Of a stretch of 11,323 bases of DNA, positions 5,779-11,323 are shown piece after piece. Every line of letters starts with the position of its first letter. Within the stretch, counting starts at the first letter, position 1. Below the pieces are notes generated by a model that did not search any database, was not told the DNA's origin, and worked only from the letters and a program-made list of their open reading frames with translations. Position numbers and translations under genes: made by a program. This stretch comes from DASZHA01 sp049644325 (GTDB lineage: Bacteria > Chloroflexota > Dormibacteria > DASZGP01), in NCBI GenBank assembly GCA_049644325.1, contig JBARRR010000129.1, positions 1-11,323 of the forward strand, read 5' to 3'.

Positions 5779-6474
5779 TCAGCCGGCTACTTTGACGTGC
5801 TCCTCGAAGAAGGCCCGCACCCGCTCCCAGGAATCCTTTGCTGCCGCCTCGTTGTATTTAGTCGACGTGTCGTTGAAGAAGCCGTGCTTGGCCCCGGGGT
5901 AGTGCTTGATGTCGTGGTCGATGCCGTACTGGTCCAGCCGAGCGTCGAGCTTGTGGCCGTCGCCGCTGGTGATGGGGTCCCCAGTGGGATACGACCCCAC
6001 CACGGGACAGGCCCGCTCCACCGCCTTCAGCGGCCGGGGGTTCTGGGCGTAGTAGGGCGCTATCGCCCTGAGGCGGTTGTCGGTGCAGGCCCAGGCGACG
6101 GCGAAGCTGCCGCCCAGGCAGTAGCCCACCGCACCAACACGCTTACCATCGACCTTGGGCAGCCTCGCCAGGAAGTCGAGCGAGGCCTTCAGACCCTTGA
6201 TGCCGCTGTGATCCAGCGAGTTGAAGACGACGCCCGAGAAGAACCTGGCCATGCAGACCCAGGTCGGCCCGTTGGAGAACAGGTCCACCCCCAGGGCCAC
6301 GTACCCCTCACCAGCAAAGCGGCGGGTGATGTCCTTGATGTTGTCATTCAGGCCGTACGCCTCATGGATCACGACCACCGCGGGGAATGGGCCCCCCTCC
6401 TCGGGCAGGGCCAGCAGGCCGGTCAGCGGGCCGCCATCGGCCGGGTAGGTAACCATCTCTTCCCGGATCGCCAT
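5779..6474 (-). CDS. Dienelactone hydrolase family protein
   Basis: 231 residues with an alpha/beta-hydrolase fold of the dienelactone hydrolase type (cleaves carboxylic or enol-lactone esters, cytoplasmic). Hallmarks are VVVIHEAYGLNDNIKD (about 33-48, with the Glu38 that partners the nucleophile), the Cys nucleophile in GYCLGG (Cys119), Asp166 in a GDP motif, and His197 in GAKHGFFND. The triad is complete, and the length is normal. ATG 6474 is chosen because family similarity starts here (MAIREEMVTYPADGGPLTGL). Upstream TTG and GTG codons in frame would add a tail with no family look and run through the divergent promoter region. No Shine-Dalgarno precedes 6474; the ATG of residue 8 is an alternative. 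The physiological substrate is unknown. It is divergent from the basic protein gene and lies just upstream of the SOS promoter on the same strand. Confidence 0.86.
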   Translation of the reverse strand: MAIREEMVTYPADGGPLTGLLALPEEGGPFPAVVVIHEAYGLNDNIKDITRRFAGEGYVALGVDLFSNGPTWVCMARFFSGVVFNSLDHSGIKGLKASLDFLARLPKVDGKRVGAVGYCLGGSFAVAWACTDNRLRAIAPYYAQNPRPLKAVERACPVVGSYPTGDPITSGDGHKLDARLDQYGIDHDIKHYPGAKHGFFNDTSTKYNEAAAKDSWERVRAFFEEHVKVAG

Positions 6475-6535
6475 CGAAGGGGAAGTATGCCTAAAAGCAA
6501 CGATTTCGGAGCGCACCTGATTTATGACGCACCGT

Positions 6536-6563
6536 GTTATACGCTCTACTAGAACGTTATACG
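6536..6563. repeat. Direct repeat GTTATACG x2 in a divergent intergenic region
   Basis: GTTATACG occurs at 6536-6543 and 6556-6563, 20 bp start to start, about two helical turns. The repeats lie in the AT-richer region between the divergent hydrolase and basic-protein genes. Read on the opposite strand they contain TATAAC, a -10-like hexamer. A repressor or activator tandem site, or paired promoter elements, is possible. I cannot assign a clear -35/-10 pair to either gene. Confidence 0.35.
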
Positions 6564-6590
6564 ACAACTATCATGGGAGGTTATAGCTCT

Positions 6591-7175
6591 ATGGCTAATC
6601 GCGAACGAGGTCCCGTCCAGACCGTCGCCCGCCAGGGCCTGGCAATCTACTTCGGCACGCTCAACCTCGCCGGGGAGGCCCTCAGCCACCCGGGCAGGAT
6701 GATGCGCAACATCGAGCGCCGCGGTGAGCGTGTCCTCACCCGCATCGAGCGCAACAACGCCAACATCCGTCGCAGTCTGACCGACGCCCGGCGCAGCACC
6801 AGCCGCGCCGCCACCAGCGCCGCCAGCGCCGGCCGGTCCAGCGTCACCGTCGCCACCGGCATCGCCCGCGACGTCGAGGCCGTGGCCCCGCGCACCAATG
6901 GCACCACGCGTCGCAGCACCAGGTCGCGCAGCCGCGCCACCGGGAGCTCGGCCGACCATCGTCGCCGCAGCACCGCCGCGCAGAAGGCGGCCCGCACCCG
7001 GATGCTCAACGAGAAGCGCGCCGAGGCCAACCGCAAGGCCATCTCGGCCAAGCGCGCCGCCACCCGTGCCGCCAACGAGAGCAAGACCGACATCGAGAAG
7101 GCGGCCGATCGCGTCCAGGAGGGCGTGGTCGGCATCGGCCACCGCATAGAGAAGGCGATCGACTCAGTCGCCTAG
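6591..7175 (+). CDS. Very basic Ala/Arg/Thr/Ser-rich protein (unknown function)
   Basis: 194 residues. Start ATG 6591 follows GGGAGG (6575-6580) at 10 nt; an ATG at 6573 overlaps that ribosome-binding site and is less likely. Three regions can be seen. Residues 1-60 are an ordered, amphipathic N-terminus (VARQGLAIYFGTLNLAGEAL, then RMMRNIERRGERVLTRIERN). Residues 61-135 are low-complexity and rich in Arg, Ser, Thr and Ala (for example RRSTRSRSRATGSS), like histone-H1-type tails. Residues 136-194 form a charged, probably helical C-terminus (NEKRAEANRKAISAKRA, DIEKAADRVQEGV). No signal peptide or membrane helix. Nucleic-acid or granule binding (nucleoid-associated or phasin-like) would fit the composition, but I recognise no family. 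Monocistronic: a strong terminator follows 26 bp after the stop. Confidence 0.72.
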   Translation: MANRERGPVQTVARQGLAIYFGTLNLAGEALSHPGRMMRNIERRGERVLTRIERNNANIRRSLTDARRSTSRAATSAASAGRSSVTVATGIARDVEAVAPRTNGTTRRSTRSRSRATGSSADHRRRSTAAQKAARTRMLNEKRAEANRKAISAKRAATRAANESKTDIEKAADRVQEGVVGIGHRIEKAIDSVA

Positions 7176-7200
7176 CCTCAGGCGGCTGCGTCCCTCTCCC

Positions 7201-7229
7201 GCGTCGCGGGCCTTCGGGCCCCGCGACGC
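7201..7229 (+). terminator. cUUCGg hairpin terminator after the basic-protein gene
   Basis: Left arm gcgtcgcgggcc (7201-7212), loop ttcg, right arm ggccccgcgacgc (7217-7229). This gives 12 base pairs with one bulged C, closed by the exceptionally stable C(UUCG)G tetraloop, then atttaat. It lies 25 nt after the stop codon at 7175. There is only a short T stretch, as is common in GC-rich genomes. Confidence 0.72.
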
Positions 7230-7333
7230 ATTTAATCAACGTCCCAGGCGTCGGGTTCAATCGACTGAATGGGCCGTACGACGCCAAGGTGGTCGGCGAT
7301 TACACGGGCCTGACCCCGCCCTTCGACGACTAG
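7229..7333 (+). pseudogene. Short coding remnant (gene 3' end?)
   Basis: An open frame without a start codon reads ...INVPGVGFNRL, then NGPYDAKVVGDYTGLTPPFDD and TAG at 7331-7333. Most codons end in G or C, like true genes here. The 'GDYTGL' phrase recalls the end of sialidase/BNR-repeat-like secreted proteins, but this is weak. The hairpin at 7201-7229 directly abuts the fragment. It is probably the leftover C-terminus of a deleted gene, though chance cannot be excluded at 35 codons. Confidence 0.3.
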
Positions 7334-7350
7334 ACAGCCCCAGCCCAGGC

Positions 7351-7384
7351 GGGACCAGGTGAGACCGGTCGCCTGACCGGTCCC
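7351..7384. terminator. Inverted repeats between convergent transcripts; possible terminator
   Basis: GGGACC (7351-7356) pairs with GGTCCC (7379-7384). Inside, GACCGGTC occurs twice (7363-7370 and 7375-7382), is itself palindromic, and can form an 8-bp stem with a 4-nt loop. The element lies 10 bp beyond the stop of the minus-strand zinc-ribbon gene. There is no T-run, so it may be a weak terminator for that gene or a protein site. Confidence 0.4.
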
Positions 7385-7394
7385 ACACTGGGTG

Positions 7395-8498
7395 CTATAG
7401 GATCCCGACCTTCTCCACGTCGACGCCGCAGAACGGGCACTTGGTTCGGTCGGCGCCCTCTGGGAAGGTCATGGTGCCGCCACAGCTGGCGCAGGGGATC
7501 TCGGCGCCGCCAACGTCGAGCTTGAGACCGCAGCCATCGCAGACGACGACCTTGGCCCCCGGAAGAGCCGTGACCTGGCCCCCGCAGTTGCCGCATTTCC
7601 GCGGCTGGCCATCTTCCGCCTGGATCGGCACGAACTCGCTCTTGAGGCCGGTGCGCTCAATCAGTTGCGCCGCCGCGTCGTCAGGCAACATCCCCGCCCA
7701 GCCCTGCACAAAGCCCGACCAACCCATCTTCGACTGAATGTGCTCGGCTCGGTCGGGGTCGAGGTCGACAACCCCCGCCTTCTTGTTGAGGGCGGAGGTC
7801 ACCTTCATCTGCTTCTCCAGCGTTTCCACCATCGGCCAGAAGCTCTCGGGCTCGACCTTCTGCGCCATCATCGAGCCGCTGTACTTCAGGCTGGTGGCCC
7901 GTTGGGTCATCTCCGCCTCGAGGGCTTGGGACTCGGGGTCAAAGGCGCGAACGGTGGCCGCCTCGGCCATGTAGGTGACGTACTGCTCGCGGTACTCGGG
8001 GTCGTTCTTGGCGCGGTGGGAGGCGGCGTTGGGCACATAGGTGGCAAACGCCTCCCAGGTCTGGCGCTGCAGGTTGCGGTAGGTGTCCTGGTCGCCGGCT
8101 GCCTTGGCCGCCGCCTGCTGCTGGTAGAGGCTGTTGACCGTCTGAGGGTAAGCCGGGTCGGGCATGTGGTCGGTCTCGGCAGCCTTGCGCAGGTCGAAGT
8201 CGATCAGTGACCCGCAGTAGTCGCAGTAGACGTAGGCGGTGACCGACGCCAGCTTCTTGGGCGCGCCGCAAGTGGCGCAGTCGGCGCGCCGGACATATCC
8301 CGGTGGTGTCGCGCCGAGGATGCCCATCACGGTGCGCGCCCAGGCAGAGGAACCAACCTCCATGCCGGCGGTGGCCTGCTGGATCTGGGCGCCCTGCTGC
8401 GCGGCCGCGATCGACTGCCTGGCCATCTCCATCATGTCGGCGATCGACTGGCCGCCCTGGCCAGGCTGTGGCTGGTTGCCCTTGTCGAAGAAGCCCAA
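7395..8498 (-). CDS. Three-zinc-ribbon protein of unknown function
   Basis: 367 residues. TTG 8498 is chosen because AGGAGG (8514-8509) lies 10 nt upstream. The same frame extends to TTG 8540, but that part spans the ribosome-binding site. The N-terminus MGFFDKGNQPQPGQGGQSIA is Gly/Gln/Pro-rich, followed by an Ala/Gln-rich helix (IADMMEMARQSIAAAQQGAQ). Zinc ribbon 1 has CATC at 74-77 and CDYC at 92-95. A mostly helical middle (about 110-290) follows with no recognised domain. Ribbon 2 has CGNC at 302-305 and CDGC at 320-323; ribbon 3 has CASC at 336-339 and CPFC at 354-357. All twelve cysteines are present. No signal peptide or membrane segment. Such ribbons commonly mediate protein or nucleic-acid contacts; the role is not known. 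It lies downstream of the SnoaL-like gene on the same strand with a 73-bp gap. Confidence 0.82.
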   Translation of the reverse strand: MGFFDKGNQPQPGQGGQSIADMMEMARQSIAAAQQGAQIQQATAGMEVGSSAWARTVMGILGATPPGYVRRADCATCGAPKKLASVTAYVYCDYCGSLIDFDLRKAAETDHMPDPAYPQTVNSLYQQQAAAKAAGDQDTYRNLQRQTWEAFATYVPNAASHRAKNDPEYREQYVTYMAEAATVRAFDPESQALEAEMTQRATSLKYSGSMMAQKVEPESFWPMVETLEKQMKVTSALNKKAGVVDLDPDRAEHIQSKMGWSGFVQGWAGMLPDDAAAQLIERTGLKSEFVPIQAEDGQPRKCGNCGGQVTALPGAKVVVCDGCGLKLDVGGAEIPCASCGGTMTFPEGADRTKCPFCGVDVEKVGIL

Positions 8499-8571
8499 GG
8501 TCTCACGTCCTCCTGTGCGATGGTTGCGGTCCCGCGTCAAGCCGGTAGTGTGGCAGATGGGCCGCCAGCCC

Positions 8572-9003
8572 CTATCGCGGAATGACAGACTCGGCGGGGC
8601 GGGCGGTTGTGATCGGGTCGGCGTGTCGGTGCACTACCTTCCAGGCCCCATCCTCGGGGCGAAGGATGCTGGTCACCCGCAGAGCGCCTGTGACCATATC
8701 CTCGTTGCCGCCGACTTTTGCCTTGAAACTCTCAACCTCTACCAGGTAGGCGAGCTCGGGCGTGACGTACCTGGCCGTCGTTTCGAAACCGGTGGCGGCA
8801 CCCTCCCGGTAGTTCTTCGCGGCACGATCTATCGTCTCAGCGACCTGCGCCCAGCCCCTGACGGCGGGCCCGAATGGATTGGCAAGGCTCGCATCATCGC
8901 GGTGGGAGTAGATCGCCTTCGCCGGGTCCGCGTTGCCCCTAAAGAACTCGTCCAGGGCCAGGTGATATTGCTCGACGAACTGATCGAGGTCTGGTGTTGT
9001 CAT
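8572..9003 (-). CDS. NTF2/SnoaL-like domain protein
   Basis: 143 residues with the cone-shaped NTF2-like fold pattern: an N-terminal helix (LDQFVEQYHLALDEFFRGN), then A-NPFGPAVRGWAQVAE, and strands ending LRVTSILRPEDGAWKVVHRH. This closing 'ILR.EDG.WK.VHRHAD' is typical of SnoaL_3/DUF4440-like members. ATG 9003 has GAGGAGG 10 nt ahead; the frame is open further, but that ribosome-binding site decides the start. These proteins include small isomerases, hydrolases and non-catalytic binding proteins, so no reaction can be assigned. Cytoplasmic. Probably read as a unit with, or just ahead of, the zinc-ribbon gene. Confidence 0.82.
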   Translation of the reverse strand: MTTPDLDQFVEQYHLALDEFFRGNADPAKAIYSHRDDASLANPFGPAVRGWAQVAETIDRAAKNYREGAATGFETTARYVTPELAYLVEVESFKAKVGGNEDMVTGALRVTSILRPEDGAWKVVHRHADPITTARPAESVIPR

Positions 9004-9097
9004 CCTGTTGTCGCCTCCTCTTGAAGCCAGCGGGTTCCCACCCACATGGCTTGAGTCCGAGCAACAGCGTACCGCCGGCCGGCGCCCCGCGTGCGAG

Positions 9098-9126
9098 AGC
9101 GGGAAGGCCGGGATCTAACTCGGGAG
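9098..9126 (-). repeat. Decayed copy of the tRNA-Ser 3' end
   Basis: gcgggaaggccgggat (9099-9114) is identical over 16 bases to 9144-9159, the 3' acceptor strand and start of the T arm of the neighbouring tRNA-Ser. The next bases (ctaactcgggag versus tcgaacccgggag) still resemble the rest of the T arm. The fragment lies 15-43 bp beyond the tRNA 3' end in the same orientation. A repeated tRNA 3' end is the usual footprint of site-specific integration or of a partial tRNA duplication. Confidence 0.65.
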
Positions 9127-9141
9127 TCCTGGGATGAGCTG

Positions 9142-9235
9142 TGGCGGGAAGGCCGGGATTCGAACCCGGGAGGGAGCGTCAAAGCCCCCTACTCGCTTAG
9201 CAGGCGAGCGCTTTCGACCACTCAGCCACCTCCCC
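9142..9235 (-). tRNA. tRNA-Ser(GCT)
   Basis: The minus strand folds as a class II tRNA. Acceptor GGGGAGG (9235-9229) pairs with CCTTCCC (9152-9146) with one G-U. The D arm contains GGCTGAGTGG. The anticodon arm is ctcgc-ctGCTaa-gcgag with anticodon GCT at 9201-9199, reading AGC/AGU. A long variable arm of the serine type and T arm ccgggTTCGAATcccgg follow. The discriminator is G, and CCA is encoded (9144-9142). TACAAT at 9257-9252 is a possible -10 for its promoter, but no clear -35 is visible. Confidence 0.95.
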
Positions 9236-9313
9236 GCGAGGAGTGGGCCCAATTGTACGGCCCGGGCTCCCCAGCTCCTGAGCGGTGGCAACAGGATGTG
9301 CAATCCTCAGCCG

Positions 9314-9976
9314 ATGGCCAAGAAGATCCCGGTTTACATCGAGCGCGGCGAGAAGCGGGTGTTCGCCGGCGCCATCCACTGGCCGGGGTGGAGCCGCGCG
9401 GCCAAGAACGAGGACGAAGCGCTCGAGAGGCTGGCGGCCTATGCGCATCGCTATGCACCGGTGGCGGCCGCGGCTGGAATGGCGTTTCCCAAGCAAGTGA
9501 CCGTGGAAGACCTCGAGGTCGTGGAGCGCGTCGCGGGCAACGCCACCACCGACTTCGGGGCGCCATCGGCAATCTGCGCGGCGGATGCCAAGGGCTACGG
9601 GGCCAGGCACGCCAAGCGCATCGGCGACCTGCTGGCGGCCGCCTGGGCGTACCTCGACAGGGTGGTGGCCAGGGCCCCGGCCGAGCTGCGCAAGGGGCCC
9701 CGCGGCGGCGGGCGGGATCGGGACAAGATGTTCGACCATGTCCTGGGGGCAGAGTTCGACGCCTACGCCCGCAAGATTGGTCTGCGGATCAAGACGCCTG
9801 ACATCGGCGACCGCGCCGGGATCAAAGCCGCTCGCCAGCAGATGCTCGCCGTCCTCAGCTGGCCCTACGACGGCTCCCCGCCAGAGGGCAAGAACTGGCC
9901 ACCCGCCTACACCGCGCGCCGCACCGCCTGGCACGCTCTCGACCACGCCTGGGAGATCGAGGACCGATTGCCTTAG
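9314..9976 (+). CDS. Protein with HicB-like N-terminus and DinB-like C-terminus
   Basis: 220 residues. The N-terminus MAKKIPVYIERGEKRVFAGA then IHWPGWSRAAKNEDEALERL resembles the HicB/UPF0150-type beta-beta-alpha fold, with 'AxxPG(W/C)' and an 'EEA' helix. The rest is helical and ends AYTARRTAWHALDHAWEIED, a pattern I associate with DinB/maleylpyruvate-isomerase-like four-helix-bundle proteins (AWHxxDHxWEIEDR). Possible metal-ligand histidines are in ARRTAWHALDHAWE (201-214) and MFDHVL (139-144). DinB-fold proteins are often metal-dependent thiol or transferase enzymes, but no reaction is assignable. ATG 9314 is chosen by similarity; ATG 9296 is an alternative, and neither has a clear Shine-Dalgarno sequence. 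It starts 78 bp from the divergent tRNA and converges with the small membrane protein gene. Confidence 0.75.
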   Translation: MAKKIPVYIERGEKRVFAGAIHWPGWSRAAKNEDEALERLAAYAHRYAPVAAAAGMAFPKQVTVEDLEVVERVAGNATTDFGAPSAICAADAKGYGARHAKRIGDLLAAAWAYLDRVVARAPAELRKGPRGGGRDRDKMFDHVLGAEFDAYARKIGLRIKTPDIGDRAGIKAARQQMLAVLSWPYDGSPPEGKNWPPAYTARRTAWHALDHAWEIEDRLP

Positions 9977-9981
9977 GCGAG

Positions 9982-10182
9982 TTACTGCTGGCGATTGCCT
10001 CTGCGGATCGCCAGGGCGCCGGCGATGGCGATGGCCCAGACCGGGCCCATGGTGATGACAAAGGGCCGGATGGTGTCGCTGTTGGAGTGGGAGACGCGAT
10101 CAAACGCCAAGAACACCGCCACCGTTCCATACATCAGCAGCAGGAAACCGAGGGCCAGGAGGATGCGGGTGGTCCAGCTCAT
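9982..10182 (-). CDS. Small membrane protein with two transmembrane helices
   Basis: 66 residues. Helix 1 is RILLALGFLLLMYGTVAVFLAF (about 6-27). A short polar loop SHSNSDT follows. Helix 2 is FVITMGPVWAIAIAGALAI (about 41-59), with a basic tail RRGNRQQ placing the C-terminus in the cytoplasm. The ATG at 10182 lies 19 bp after the stop of the upstream DUF6777-like gene on the same strand, so co-transcription is likely. No recognisable family and only a weak ribosome-binding site. The stop is 5 bp from that of the convergent upstream gene. Confidence 0.68.
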   Translation of the reverse strand: MSWTTRILLALGFLLLMYGTVAVFLAFDRVSHSNSDTIRPFVITMGPVWAIAIAGALAIRRGNRQQ

Positions 10183-10201
10183 GAGGCCACTGTAACCGCG
10201 G

Positions 10202-11323
10202 CTATGCCTTCTTACCTGTGAACTGGGAGTCGCAGCCGCTGGGCGCCTCGCCGAAGAGGCTGATCTTGAGCAGGTAGTGGCCGGTGACGCCGCCGTTGCC
10301 GTCGAACTTGCCCTCGAAGAGCGACGTGCCCGACTGATCCGACATACCGATCTTGAAGGAGCGGTCGCTGGTCTTGAAGGTGCCTCCCAGGAGCTTGTTG
10401 AGGTCGGCGTTGGTTGTGTTGCCGGAGCCCATCCCGGTGGCGCTGACGACACTTATGGTGCTGGTGTCGCCCTGGCTTTTGACGTCGATCACCACGACCG
10501 GGGTATCGGCGCTGCAATGCGATGACGAATCAGTTGCCACGCCACGCTGGAAGTTGAGCGTGTACCGGCCATCGATGCCACCGATGGCCGGCAGCTGGAT
10601 GCCGCCACCAGGCGCCGACGTCGGCACGTTGGGCACGTTACCCGGCGGGGCGACGTAGATGATGATCGTGGTCTGGTTGAAGCCGGGCCAGCGGTTGCCG
10701 GTGTAGCGGACCCTCTGGTTACTGGTCGGCGGCGTCAGCGGGTTGCCGCAGAGGCAGCGGACGACGGGGTAGCCGTACTGGTTGACCAGCACCGCGGTGC
10801 CCGCCTGGAACACCGACTGGTACGTGGTGGCCCTGCCATTGGAGAAGCCGTGGTTGGTGACGCGGACGTCCTGCGACAGGATCTCTGGAGATAGCTGGCG
10901 GATGAAGTCGGGGATCTGCGCGGTGCTGATCCCCTCCACGCTCGCCCAGGCGGCGGCCTCGGAGGGATGCGTCGTCAGGAAGTCGATCAGCTTCTGCTTG
11001 TCGCAGATGCGGTTGTTGCCGGAGCCGCCATAGATGGCGACACCGTTGGGACCCTTGGGCGCCACCGCAGGCGCGGTCGATGGAGTGGCTGCGGATGGGC
11101 TGGCGCTCGGGGCGGTCGATGGAGCCGTCACCGACGGCTGAAATGGCTGCGCGCTCTGCGTACTGGCCTGCTCCAGGGTGACGTCAGAGGCGTTGGCGTT
11201 GAGGATTAGGTAGCCGCCGCCAGCGCCGCCGAGGATGAGCAGCAGGATGATGACGCCGATCAGGATCGGGATCCACGGCGGGCCAGATCGCTTGGACGGC
11301 TGCTCGCCGGCCTGGGCGGGGGG
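10202..11323 (-). CDS. DUF6777-like single-pass membrane protein, 5' end outside window
   Basis: 373 codons are visible; the frame is open to the right edge, so the true start is outside. Residues are counted from the edge. A Pro/Gln-rich basic stretch (QPSKRSGPPW) precedes one membrane helix (about 17-41, WIPILIGVIILLLILGGAGG). Next comes a low-complexity Pro/Ser/Thr/Ala linker (about 60-92), then a DUF6777-like domain (about 94-228): IYGGSGNNRICDKQKLIDFL, DVRVTNHGFSNGRAT, QSVFQAGTAVLVNQYGYPVV and RCLCGNPLTPP. A C-terminal beta-rich part (about 243-373; GIDGRYTLNFQRG ... GHYLLKISLF) ends with Cys pairs that may form disulfides. The architecture places the domains outside the membrane. The function of DUF6777 is unknown; the family name is from memory. 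GTG 11131 is an internal codon, not the start, because the helix lies upstream of it. Confidence 0.8.
   Translation of the reverse strand, partial: PPAQAGEQPSKRSGPPWIPILIGVIILLLILGGAGGGYLILNANASDVTLEQASTQSAQPFQPSVTAPSTAPSASPSAATPSTAPAVAPKGPNGVAIYGGSGNNRICDKQKLIDFLTTHPSEAAAWASVEGISTAQIPDFIRQLSPEILSQDVRVTNHGFSNGRATTYQSVFQAGTAVLVNQYGYPVVRCLCGNPLTPPTSNQRVRYTGNRWPGFNQTTIIIYVAPPGNVPNVPTSAPGGGIQLPAIGGIDGRYTLNFQRGVATDSSSHCSADTPVVVIDVKSQGDTSTISVVSATGMGSGNTTNADLNKLLGGTFKTSDRSFKIGMSDQSGTSLFEGKFDGNGGVTGHYLLKISLFGEAPSGCDSQFTGKKA

Noticed and set aside
5728..6552. Plus-strand open frame opposite the hydrolase
   Set aside because: No family signal and no ribosome-binding site; the opposite strand has a full hydrolase triad.
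7363..7382. Repeated GACCGGTC as the start of a CRISPR or other array
   Set aside because: Only two short self-palindromic copies with a 4-bp gap; no further units.
9355..9370. GTTCG-containing half sites (here and near 9730) as LexA boxes
   Set aside because: No matching CGAAC half at the right distance, and they lie inside a coding region.
9197..9946. Minus-strand open frame through the tRNA and opposite the HicB/DinB-like gene
   Set aside because: It runs into the tRNA-Ser gene, has no family features and is antisense to a better-supported gene.

Overview
This is a GC-rich (roughly two-thirds G+C by eye), densely coded bacterial chromosome segment. A Gram-positive-type SOS box, an ImuA/ImuB/DnaE2 mutagenesis operon and a DUF6777-like membrane protein point to an actinobacterial, Chloroflexota or Dormibacterota-like lineage. 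That placement is an inference; there is no rRNA here to fix it. The window carries no transposase, integrase, CRISPR array or phage structural gene.

Layout. 1-188 (minus) is the start of a Phd/YefM-type antitoxin running off the left edge, with a 20-bp palindrome over its start codon. A strong promoter at 264-292 drives an unrecognised 118-residue protein (324-680, plus). This gene converges on a methyltransferase (677-1687, minus) interrupted by an in-frame TAA. Next comes a translationally coupled minus-strand DNA-damage operon: RecA/ImuA-like ATPase (4870-5667), inactive Y-family polymerase ImuB (3611-4873), a DUF6504-like small protein (3351-3614) and DnaE2/ImuC (1712-3358). Start and stop codons overlap at every junction. 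The DnaE2 gene is cut to about half its normal length. The operon promoter at 5746-5774 has a near-perfect LexA box filling its -35/-10 spacer.

5779-6474 (minus) is a dienelactone-hydrolase-family enzyme, divergent from a very basic Ala/Arg/Thr/Ser-rich protein (6591-7175, plus) that ends at a cUUCGg hairpin terminator. After a short coding remnant come a three-zinc-ribbon protein (7395-8498, minus), an NTF2/SnoaL-like protein (8572-9003, minus), tRNA-Ser(GCT) (9142-9235, minus) with a decayed copy of its 3' end beside it, a HicB-like/DinB-like protein (9314-9976, plus), a small two-helix membrane protein (9982-10182, minus) and a DUF6777-like single-pass membrane protein running off the right edge (10202-11323, minus).

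How the genes fit together. The core is an SOS mutasome. LexA loss would release imuA-imuB-DUF6504-dnaE2, with ImuB linking the polymerase to the sliding clamp. The dnaE2 truncation removes the third catalytic aspartate and everything after it, and the next gene carries a nonsense codon, so the 3' end of this operon looks rearranged or decaying. The most interesting new lead is the promoter at 264-292. It matches the mutasome promoter in layout (near-consensus -35, 17-bp spacer, near-consensus -10, LexA-like box in the spacer; 12 of 14 box positions identical) but drives an uncharacterised protein. That protein may be a second member of the local SOS regulon.
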